A stretch of DNA of 30,183 nt, from positions 1 to 30,183 of the forward strand of contig JABJBD010000116.1 in NCBI GenBank assembly GCA_018668795.1, in the 5' to 3' direction. Within the stretch, counting starts at the first letter, position 1; each line of letters opens with the position of its first letter. Of the stretch, positions 7,036 through 14,193 are shown one piece after another. A model generated the notes under the pieces. It saw nothing but the letters and a program-made list of their open reading frames with translations. It was not told the DNA's origin and did not search any database. This DNA is from Candidatus Puniceispirillum sp. (lineage in GTDB: Bacteria; Pseudomonadota; Alphaproteobacteria; Puniceispirillales; Puniceispirillaceae). A program made the translations under genes and the position numbers.

Positions 7036-8133
7036 CTATTCAAAAACGATATTAGGGGCGGCGGCCTTGCCGATGTCCAATGCGTCCAGCACACCATTGG
7101 CAATTTTGCGATAATGATCAGCATGCGGACTATCTGGCGCGCTAACGACGATTGGTTTGCCAGCATCCGAGGTTTCGCGAATATCCATCTCTAGCGGCAC
7201 TTCACCAAGGAATGGCACGCCCAGCTTTTTGGCTTCGGCGGCTGCACCGCCATTACCAAAGATATTGTGTCGTCCCCCACAGTCCGGACATGTAAAGAAG
7301 CTCATATTTTCCACAATGCCTAAAAGTGGCACATTTACCTTTTTAAACATATTCAATCCCTTGCGCGCATCAATTAAAGCAAGGTCTTGAGGCGTTGACA
7401 CGATAACGGCACCAGCCAGTGATGCGCGTTGTGACAGTGAAAGCTGGGCATCGCCAGTACCAGGTGGCATATCAATTACCAGAATATCCAGACCATGCCA
7501 TGACACGTCACGAAGCATTTGTTCTAGCGCGCTCATAACCATGGGACCACGCCAAATTGTTGGGGTTTCTTCGGCCACAAGATAGCCGATAGACATAGTC
7601 TGCAAGCCCCACACCTCAATCGGCTTGATTTTCTTGCCGTCACTTTCAGGCTTTCGGTTTTCACCAATCAAGCGCGGTAGTGACGGGCCATAGATATCGG
7701 CATCAAGAATACCAACCTTTTTGCCAGTTTCGGCCAATGCCAATGCTAAATTTATGGCTGTGGTAGATTTGCCAACACCGCCTTTACCTGAGGCAACAGC
7801 AATGACATGCGTTGCAGGTTGAAGTGTACCATGATCGCCTTGTGGCGCGTTTTGAGGCGGGGTCTGCGGTGCTGATCCTGCCTGATGTGCGGTCAATAAA
7901 GCGGTGGCAGATAAAACGCCATCAAGCGCTAACACGGCCTTTTCGGCAGCTCGTTTCAACGGCTCGGCAGTGTCTTTATCTTTAGGGTCAATTTCAATTG
8001 AAAACCCAACATGACCATCTTTGATGACGATGCCAGAAACCGCGCCGGCGGTAACAATGTCAGTGTCGGCGCCCGATGCCGTTACAGTGGCCAGCGCTTC
8101 ACGAATTTTTATGTCATTCAATTCATTTGTCAT
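7036..8133 (-). CDS. mrp: Mrp/ApbC-type iron-sulfur carrier P-loop ATPase
   Basis: A 365-residue cytosolic protein of the Mrp/NBP35 family, thought to bind and transfer iron-sulfur clusters. An N-terminal MIP18/DUF59-like domain (about 5-80) is joined by a Gln/Pro linker (about 85-105) to the ATPase domain. The deviant Walker A is GKGGVGKSTTAINLA from residue 116, followed by LDADIYGPSLPRL and VIDMPPGTGDAQLS. The cluster-binding CPDC motif is in MSFFTCPDCGGRHNIFG. All main family features are present. It is divergent from hflK, with about 180 bp between the starts. Confidence 0.94.
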   Translation of the reverse strand: MTNELNDIKIREALATVTASGADTDIVTAGAVSGIVIKDGHVGFSIEIDPKDKDTAEPLKRAAEKAVLALDGVLSATALLTAHQAGSAPQTPPQNAPQGDHGTLQPATHVIAVASGKGGVGKSTTAINLALALAETGKKVGILDADIYGPSLPRLIGENRKPESDGKKIKPIEVWGLQTMSIGYLVAEETPTIWRGPMVMSALEQMLRDVSWHGLDILVIDMPPGTGDAQLSLSQRASLAGAVIVSTPQDLALIDARKGLNMFKKVNVPLLGIVENMSFFTCPDCGGRHNIFGNGGAAAEAKKLGVPFLGEVPLEMDIRETSDAGKPIVVSAPDSPHADHYRKIANGVLDALDIGKAAAPNIVFE

Positions 8134-8250
8134 GCTTGAAATAAACCGTTCCGATACAAATATGTTGTCTATTGAATGGTGACATAAGCCTTTGTTCAGC
8201 TATTTACAAGGCAAACAGGGCATATGCTACCGAGCTGACCATAGTTTATT

Positions 8251-8264
8251 AGGCATTAGTGCCT
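8251..8264. promoter_or_regulatory. Short dyad in the mrp-hflK divergent region
   Basis: AGGCA-TTAG-TGCCT is a perfect 5-bp inverted repeat. It overlaps where the -35 region would be if TTATAG (8272-8277) were a -10 element for hflK. Nothing stronger is seen in the rest of 8134-8311. The operator or promoter role is a guess. Confidence 0.25.
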
Positions 8265-8311
8265 GATTAGCTTATAGTTGGCGTGAATTTTTGAAACGGA
8301 GCACAAATATT

Positions 8312-9439
8312 ATGCCATGGAATAATCAAGGCAATGATGGCGGCGGACCTTGGGGACAAGGCGGCGGCAATGGTGGAAATAACGGCGGCAGTGGACCTTG
8401 GGGACAAGGTGGAAGTGGCGGCGGAAAACCCCCGCAAGACATTGATGAACTTGTTCAGCAGGGTCGTGACGCTTTACGCCGTATTATCCCGGGGGGCGGC
8501 AAATCTTCTGGACGCTCATTTATTCTTCTTCTTATCATTTTTGCTGGCATTTGGGCGGCTACCGGTTTTTACCGTGTTAACCCGCAACAGCAAGGTGTGG
8601 TTTTACGTTTTGGTGAATGGGTTCGTACCACTGCCCCAGGATTGCATTATCACATACCGTTTCCGGTTGAAACTGTTCTGACCCCCGAGGTCACCCGTGA
8701 TAACCGTATCGAGGTTGGTTACCGCGATGTTGGCGGCAGCAGTTCGTCGCGTCGGGATATTGCCGATGAAAGCCAGATGATTACAGGTGATGAAAACATT
8801 GTCGATATTGATTTTGTTGTTTTCTGGCGCGTGTCAGATGCAGGTCAGTATTTGTTCAATCTTGCTGAGCCTGATGAAACAATCAAGGTTGCCGCAGAAG
8901 CGGTGATGCGTGAAATCATTGGACGTACGACAATTCAAACAGTCTTGACTGAAGGTCGTCAGGAAATCCAAGTGCAAGCGCGCCAACAATTACAAGACTT
9001 GCTTAATGAATATAAAGCCGGTGTGCGTGTGCGTGATGTCCAGCTTTTGGCGGTTGACCCGCCTGCCGACGTTATTGACGCCTTTAACGAGGTGCAACGG
9101 GCAAGGCAGGATCGAGACAAGCTCAAGAACCAAGCAGATGCCTTCCGTAATGACATTGTCCCACGGGCAAGAGGTGAAGCTGCCCAGCTTGTTGCAGAGG
9201 CGCAAGCCTATGAAGCCGAGGTTGTAAACAGGGCAACAGGTGACGCGTCACGTTTTGATCAGGTGTACAAAGCCTATTTACAGAACAAAGATGTAACCAA
9301 AGAGCGTATTTATATTGAAACGATCGAAAAAATTCTCAGCAATGTTGACAAGATAATCATTGACGAGAGTTCTTCTGGTAACGGCGTCGTGCCTTATCTG
9401 CCGCTAAATGAATTAAACAAAAAGTCAGGGGGCAACTAA
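8312..9439 (+). CDS. hflK: HflK, FtsH-modulating SPFH membrane protein
   Basis: A 375-residue partner of HflC in the inner-membrane complex that surrounds and regulates the FtsH protease. Residues 1-40 are a Gly/Asn/Gln-rich cytoplasmic tail typical of HflK, followed by one membrane helix (about 69-86) and an SPFH/band-7 domain starting near YRVNPQQQGVVLRFGEW. A long charged helical region (about 245-320, rich in Ala, Arg, Glu) is the probable coiled coil. I choose the ATG at 8312 (MPWNNQG) rather than the in-frame TTG at 8291, because GGAG lies about 10 bases upstream of the ATG and homologues begin with MPW. hflC starts one base after the stop. Confidence 0.95.
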   Translation: MPWNNQGNDGGGPWGQGGGNGGNNGGSGPWGQGGSGGGKPPQDIDELVQQGRDALRRIIPGGGKSSGRSFILLLIIFAGIWAATGFYRVNPQQQGVVLRFGEWVRTTAPGLHYHIPFPVETVLTPEVTRDNRIEVGYRDVGGSSSSRRDIADESQMITGDENIVDIDFVVFWRVSDAGQYLFNLAEPDETIKVAAEAVMREIIGRTTIQTVLTEGRQEIQVQARQQLQDLLNEYKAGVRVRDVQLLAVDPPADVIDAFNEVQRARQDRDKLKNQADAFRNDIVPRARGEAAQLVAEAQAYEAEVVNRATGDASRFDQVYKAYLQNKDVTKERIYIETIEKILSNVDKIIIDESSSGNGVVPYLPLNELNKKSGGN

Positions 9440-9440
9440 A

Positions 9441-10328
9441 ATGGCATCTCTACGTTTTATAAGTCTTGTCATCGTTGGTGTTTTGGGAATAGTAGCCTAT
9501 GGTTCACTATTCACAGTCAATCAAACCCAACAAGCCCTAGTCATTCAGTTTGGTGAGCCTAAGCGCACTATTCAGGAACCAGGCCTTGCTTTCAAACTTC
9601 CGTTTATTCAGGACGTCGTCTTTTACGAAAAGCGTGTATTGAGTTTGATTCCACAGGATGCCGAAGAGGTCATTCTATCAGATCAGAAGCGTTTGCAGGT
9701 AGATGCCTATGCGCGCTACAAGATTGAAGACCCTTTGTTGTTCTTCCAAACAGTACGTAACGAACTTGGTGCGCGTGGCCGTCTTGAAGCGATCATCGAC
9801 TCATCTGTTCGTCGGGCTCTTGGTCGTGAAACCTTGGGATCGATTCTGACAGGTCAAAGAAATGACATCACCCGCTCAATTGGTGATGAAGTGAACGAGT
9901 CTGTATCATCGCTTGGCATTAAGATCATTGACGTGCGGTTACGCCGTGCTGATTACCCGGAAGCCACAAGTCAGAATATCTTTAACCGGATGAAGTCCGA
10001 GCGTGAGCGGGAAGCTAAGGAGTTTCGTGCGACAGGTGAAGAAGAAGCGCAGAAGATCCGTGCTGATGCTGAAAAAACCCGTACGGTGATTATTTCTGAA
10101 GCCAAACGTGAAGCGCAGGAAACACGCGGTGCTGGTGACAGCAAGGCTATCAGTATTTACGCCGATAGTTTTGGACAGGACGCTGAGTTCTTTGCCTTCT
10201 ACCGGTCGATGGAAGCCTATGACAAGTCTATGACCGATAGTGGTACATCAATGGTCATCTCACCTAACAGTAGCTTTTTCCGGTTCTTCAAGAACAAAGA
10301 TGGTATGACTGGTAAGACATCAAACTAG
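9441..10328 (+). CDS. hflC: HflC, FtsH-modulating SPFH membrane protein
   Basis: A 295-residue partner of HflK. One N-terminal membrane helix (about 5-24) is followed by VNQTQQALVIQFGEPKR, the start of the SPFH domain, and by RRALGRETLGSILTGQR. The region around 185-235 (MKSEREREAKEFRATGEE and on) is a highly charged helix typical of HflC. It is translated directly after hflK with a one-base gap, so the two are surely one transcript. The degP-type protease that follows is a common neighbour of hflKC in proteobacteria and belongs to the same membrane-protein quality-control theme. Confidence 0.96.
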   Translation: MASLRFISLVIVGVLGIVAYGSLFTVNQTQQALVIQFGEPKRTIQEPGLAFKLPFIQDVVFYEKRVLSLIPQDAEEVILSDQKRLQVDAYARYKIEDPLLFFQTVRNELGARGRLEAIIDSSVRRALGRETLGSILTGQRNDITRSIGDEVNESVSSLGIKIIDVRLRRADYPEATSQNIFNRMKSEREREAKEFRATGEEEAQKIRADAEKTRTVIISEAKREAQETRGAGDSKAISIYADSFGQDAEFFAFYRSMEAYDKSMTDSGTSMVISPNSSFFRFFKNKDGMTGKTSN

Positions 10329-10419
10329 ATCGTCATAAACATGATGTTGCCATTTTTTGGTCATCATATATGCCTAGTTTGACCTGTATAGCCTTTCATA
10401 AAGTGGGTTAATCCTGATT

Positions 10420-10450
10420 GGATGAGGAAATATGTATTGTTTTCTCATCC
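10420..10450 (+). promoter_or_regulatory. 11-bp hairpin upstream of degP
   Basis: GGATGAGGAAA (10420-10430), a 9-base loop and TTTTCTCATCC (10440-10450) form an 11-bp stem with one G-U pair. No T run follows it. It sits 34 bases before the degP start, so it is more likely a leader or processing structure than a terminator. The rest of 10329-10419 shows no convincing promoter. Confidence 0.45.
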
Positions 10451-10483
10451 ATTCTACGGGGGTTTATCAAGGAGATATCAAGA

Positions 10484-11971
10484 ATGTTAGTCAATTTGGT
10501 GCGGTCGGCAGCAAGCATGCGTGCTGACTTTGTGAAGCCCGGCGTTACGTTATTTGTTGTTATGTTCATGTCCGTCAACTTGTTTGGTGGCATGGCAGGT
10601 GCTGGTGAACGGCCAGACAGTTTTGCAGATCAAGTTGAGCGTCTATCACCAGCGGTGGTCAATATTTCAACCACGACCATTGTCAATGATGGGCAAAGCA
10701 TGGAAATGCCTCAATTTCCGCCAGGCTCACCTTTTGAAGAGTTTTTCAAAAATTTTGGTGATAACAACCGTAAAAGACGTGCCCAGTCGTTGGGATCAGG
10801 TTTTATTATCGATGACAAAGGTATTGTCGTCACCAACCATCATGTTATTGAAAATGCAGAAGAAATTCGGGTCATTTTGTCTGACGAAACCAGCTTTACG
10901 GCCAAGGTGCTAGGTCAGGACAAGAAGACCGATATTGCTGTATTGAAAATTGAGCCTGGTGATACAAAGCTTGTATCAGTCAAATTCGGCGACTCAGACG
11001 CTTTGCGTGTTGGTGATTGGGTATTGGCGATTGGCAACCCGTTTGGTCTTGGTGGAACGGTGACAGCAGGTATTGTCTCTGCGCGTAGTCGTGATATCGG
11101 GAATGGACCTTATGACGATTTCATCCAAACGGATGCATCAATCAACCGCGGTAATTCAGGCGGGCCACTTTTCAATGTTGAAGGCGAAGTGATTGGTATT
11201 AATACAGCTATCTTTTCGCAATCAGGTGGATCGGTTGGAATTGGATTTGCCATTTCGTCAAATTTGGCTAGCCGTGTTGCCGATCAGCTATCCGAATTTG
11301 GCAAGACGCGCCGAGGTTGGCTAGGTGTATTTATTCAGGAAGTAACTACAGACATCGCTGAGTCTCTGGGGCTTGAAGAAGCTGCGGGTGCTTTGGTATC
11401 GACAGTGAATGAAAACAGCCCTGCCTTTGTCGCGGGTGTTGAGCCAGGCGATGTGATCTTAACATTTGATGGCAAAGCCATTGAGCGTATGCGGGATTTA
11501 CCGCGCATCGTTGCTGAAACAGATATTGGCTCAAAAGTTGATGTCGTACTGTTCCGTCAAGGTAAGAAAATGACAGTGATGGTAGAGCTAGGTGAGCTTG
11601 AAAAGGCCGAACTTGTTGGGCTTGTCGACAGCGACTCGGACTCCGAACCTGGTAAAAAGCAGAGCTTTGGAAGCTTGGGCATGTCAGTTCAGGATCTTGA
11701 TGCCAAACTGGCCGAGGAACTGAGTATTGATCCGGAATTGAAAGGCGTTGTAGTTGTTGACGTTATTCCGGGAAGTCCAGCGGCAGATAAAGGTGTTGCC
11801 CCGGGTGACATCATTCGACGCTATGGCCAACGTCGTGTTGATGATGCCCTTGCCCTTGCCAAAGATATTAAGGCAGCAGAAAACGGCGGCAAATCAGGCA
11901 TCCTCATCTTGGTAGAACGAGATGGCCGTGAACGGTTTGTGCAGATTGGTTTTGCCGATAAAGCAGAATAG
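10484..11971 (+). CDS. degP: DegP/DegQ-type periplasmic serine protease (HtrA family)
   Basis: A 495-residue periplasmic protease/chaperone. The start at 10484 is chosen for its AAGGAG site 7-8 bases upstream; a longer reading from 10418 has no ribosome site and would bury the signal peptide. The hydrophobic stretch at about 20-36 ending near AGA is a signal sequence. The catalytic triad is complete: His120 in VTNHHVI, Asp150 in KTDIAVLKI and Ser225 in NRGNSGGPLF. Two PDZ domains follow (about 285-375 and 400-490; the second contains VVDVIPGSPAADKGVAPGD). DegP, DegQ and DegS-like forms cannot be told apart here, but two PDZ domains exclude DegS. It follows hflKC and ends in a strong terminator. 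Confidence 0.94.
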   Translation: MLVNLVRSAASMRADFVKPGVTLFVVMFMSVNLFGGMAGAGERPDSFADQVERLSPAVVNISTTTIVNDGQSMEMPQFPPGSPFEEFFKNFGDNNRKRRAQSLGSGFIIDDKGIVVTNHHVIENAEEIRVILSDETSFTAKVLGQDKKTDIAVLKIEPGDTKLVSVKFGDSDALRVGDWVLAIGNPFGLGGTVTAGIVSARSRDIGNGPYDDFIQTDASINRGNSGGPLFNVEGEVIGINTAIFSQSGGSVGIGFAISSNLASRVADQLSEFGKTRRGWLGVFIQEVTTDIAESLGLEEAAGALVSTVNENSPAFVAGVEPGDVILTFDGKAIERMRDLPRIVAETDIGSKVDVVLFRQGKKMTVMVELGELEKAELVGLVDSDSDSEPGKKQSFGSLGMSVQDLDAKLAEELSIDPELKGVVVVDVIPGSPAADKGVAPGDIIRRYGQRRVDDALALAKDIKAAENGGKSGILILVERDGRERFVQIGFADKAE

Positions 11972-11992
11972 CCGGATACTGAACGATATAAT

Positions 11993-12028
11993 AAAGGGCG
12001 CCCTTTCAAATAAGAGGGGCGCCTTTTT
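11993..12028. terminator. Rho-independent terminator, probably bidirectional (degP / serB)
   Basis: AAAGGGCGCC and GGCGCCTTTT form a 10-bp GC-rich stem with one G-U pair, ending in TTTTT on the plus strand. On the minus strand the same stem is followed by CTTTATTATA. It lies between the convergent degP and serB genes, so it can end both. Confidence 0.88.
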
Positions 12029-12070
12029 AGTGGGATTAGTGGAACTGTGTTTGATGGCTAAATCTGGCTG

Positions 12071-12967
12071 TTAAGAAACAAATTCGTGACGGGCATAGCC
12101 CTGAAGATATAGTAAACCGGTCAGATCAGTATGGTTGAGCTGTAACTTTATGTGTTTACGGAGTATTGGTTTGCCTTGAAAGGCAACGCCAAAGCTGGCC
12201 GCTTGTAGCATTTCAAGGTCGTTAGCCCCATCACCTATCGTAGCCGCATCAGCCATTGTCAGGTGATGCGTTGCACAATATTGCGCCAGATAGTGAGCCT
12301 TTGCGCTGCGGTTCAGGATTGGTTTTCTGACCGTGCCTTCAATCAAGCCAGACGATATGTTCATATGATTGGCATGGTCATCATGAAAGCCGCATATATC
12401 CCTGATATGCGCTGTGGCAAAGTCAAATCCCCCAGATATAAGATAACAATAAGCACCATTAGCGCGCATGGTTTTGACAAGTGAAATAGCACCGGCGGTG
12501 AGTGTCATGTCATCAAGTAACTGGTTAAATAGAGTTGCCGGTTTTCCTGCTAAGATCGCTACGCGGGCATCGATTGATTCATCAAAATCTATGTTGCCAG
12601 CCATTGATTCTTTGGTGATCTGGGCAATTTCATCGTCAAGTCCGGCCATGCGTGCCAAATCGTCAAGCGACTCTGATGTGATGATTGTGCTGTCCATATC
12701 GGCAATTAACAGGCGTTTACGGCGGTTCTGGGTGGGAACGATATTCACATCAATATGCATTTCATTCGCAGTATTACGGAGCTTGGCAATATCTATTTCT
12801 GTATTATCTGCCACGATTATTTCGGCGGCATGGCTTTTGGCTAACCATGTTGCCTCACCAGCTATATCAATGTCCGGCATTGTTGCTAAAAAAGGAGCCA
12901 TCCAATCGGCGGCACTTTCTGGCGTAACAGACATCTGGCTGGTAGTGAAAATTATGGCGTAATTCAT
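12071..12967 (-). CDS. serB: Phosphoserine phosphatase SerB
   Basis: A 298-residue HAD-family enzyme catalysing the last step of serine synthesis (phosphoserine to serine). The nucleophile motif ADMDSTIITSE places Asp90 and Asp92 in the DxDST pattern. LISGGFDFAT is motif II and GDGANDLEMLQAA is the C-terminal metal-binding motif. The N-terminal ~80 residues resemble the ACT-like domain of longer SerB proteins. I choose the ATG at 12967, with AAAGG six bases upstream, over an in-frame start at 13012 that adds 15 unconserved residues. miaA is divergent, about 105 bp away. Confidence 0.95.
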   Translation of the reverse strand: MNYAIIFTTSQMSVTPESAADWMAPFLATMPDIDIAGEATWLAKSHAAEIIVADNTEIDIAKLRNTANEMHIDVNIVPTQNRRKRLLIADMDSTIITSESLDDLARMAGLDDEIAQITKESMAGNIDFDESIDARVAILAGKPATLFNQLLDDMTLTAGAISLVKTMRANGAYCYLISGGFDFATAHIRDICGFHDDHANHMNISSGLIEGTVRKPILNRSAKAHYLAQYCATHHLTMADAATIGDGANDLEMLQAASFGVAFQGKPILRKHIKLQLNHTDLTGLLYLQGYARHEFVS

Positions 12968-13072
12968 GACAAGCCTTTGTTTGAAATGAGTGTCTGTTCG
13001 TCCTAAGAGCAAGGTATGCAGGGATGTATCATGCCACTATAAATTATGCCATAAAATGCTGGGGTAACATTT

Positions 13073-14005
13073 ATGACGAAACATTACATCATGATCGCGG
13101 GGCCGACCGCTTCGGGCAAGTCCAAATTGTCTATCGAGATGGCTATCAGGTTGGATGGGGTCATCATAAATGCAGACTCGATGCAGCTTTATAAAGACCT
13201 TCATGTCATTACAGCGCGCCCCTCAGATGCCGATATGGCATTGGCAGCGCACCGTCTTTATGGTGTGCTTGATGGCAATATACGGGCATCGGTGGCCATG
13301 TGGCTGGAAATGGCCGCTACCGAAATGCAAGCAGCCTGGGACGCTGGTAAAATACCGATTATCATTGGTGGCACAGGGATGTATCTAAATGCTGGCTTGT
13401 CTGGGTTGGCGTCAATTCCCGAAGTGCCGCGCGCTGTTCATGATGCTGCTGTTGCGCTTCATACCGATATGGGGGGTGCTGGCTTTCGACAGGCGTTGGC
13501 TGAATTTGATCCGGTAACAGCCGCGCGTCTATTTGATGGTGATACCCAGCGGCTTATTCGCGCGATGGGGGTGGTGAAGGCAACCGGACGACCAATCAGC
13601 GCATGGCAGGAAGACCCGCATGAAGGCGCGTTTGAAGGTGTGGCAACGACTGTCAAACTGCTACCTGATCGCGATGTTCTTTATAAACGGATAAATGACC
13701 GCTTTGATATGATGATAGAGGCAGGGGCGGTTGATGAGGTGAAAACACTATGTGCGCGCAACCTTGATGGTGGCTTGCCCGTGATGAAAGCGTTGGGGGT
13801 TCGCCAATTATCAGCATATCTTGATGGTGATGTTGCTAAAGCTGATGCAATTCATCAATCCAAACAGGATAGTCGGCATTACGCAAAACGCCAGATGACA
13901 TGGCTAAGAAATAATTTTAATGCGAAATTTGAATTGAATAAGAAATATTCGGAAAGTTTTTTTGAAGAAATCTTTGCTAATCTTTGTGAAAATAGGTTGA
14001 CCTAG
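13073..14005 (+). CDS. miaA: tRNA dimethylallyltransferase MiaA
   Basis: A 310-residue enzyme that adds a dimethylallyl group to A37 of tRNAs reading UNN codons. The P-loop GPTASGKS is at residues 10-17, followed by INADSMQLYKDL with the DSMQ substrate motif, and GGTGMYLNAGLSG. The C-terminal part has ALGVRQLSAYLDGD and KRQMTWLRNNF, the family's tRNA-binding end. The C-terminal ~25 residues are more AT-rich and probably variable. In some bacteria miaA affects amino-acid operon attenuation through tRNA modification; here it lies directly upstream of ilvB, whose leader contains an attenuator-like hairpin. That link is an inference only. Confidence 0.96.
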   Translation: MTKHYIMIAGPTASGKSKLSIEMAIRLDGVIINADSMQLYKDLHVITARPSDADMALAAHRLYGVLDGNIRASVAMWLEMAATEMQAAWDAGKIPIIIGGTGMYLNAGLSGLASIPEVPRAVHDAAVALHTDMGGAGFRQALAEFDPVTAARLFDGDTQRLIRAMGVVKATGRPISAWQEDPHEGAFEGVATTVKLLPDRDVLYKRINDRFDMMIEAGAVDEVKTLCARNLDGGLPVMKALGVRQLSAYLDGDVAKADAIHQSKQDSRHYAKRQMTWLRNNFNAKFELNKKYSESFFEEIFANLCENRLT

Positions 14006-14058
14006 AGGTAAAAAACTGGCACCAATCATTAAAGAACTGCCTGAATCACATTGGATTT

Positions 14059-14083
14059 CTTGTAAAAAAGTTAAAGTTGCAAG
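14059..14083 (+). promoter_or_regulatory. Upstream hairpin in the ilvB leader
   Basis: CTTGTAA (14059-14065) and TTGCAAG (14077-14083) form a 7-bp stem with one G-U pair around an 11-base A-rich loop. It lies 60 bases ahead of the terminator-like hairpin and may be part of a leader fold. The support is structural only. Confidence 0.3.
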
Positions 14084-14142
14084 AAATATAAGTTGCCTTA
14101 ACAGCGATTTGGTGTCGTTACAACGGATTAAAAATATGCTTT

Positions 14143-14171
14143 GCTGCCTTAAATGGCAGCTTTGTTTGTTT
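14143..14171 (+). terminator. Terminator or attenuator hairpin just before ilvB
   Basis: GCTGCC-TTAAAT-GGCAGC (14143-14160) is a perfect 6-bp stem followed by TTTGTTTGTTT. Only 22 bases separate the T-rich run from the ilvB start, and these hold the ribosome site. No ilvB promoter fits downstream, so transcripts reaching ilvB must read through it. That favours an attenuator in the ilvB leader over a simple miaA terminator. An upstream near-copy, GTTGCC (14092-14097), could pair with the GGCAGC arm as an alternative. Confidence 0.5.
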
Positions 14172-14193
14172 ACAGATATTACTAAAGGAAAAA

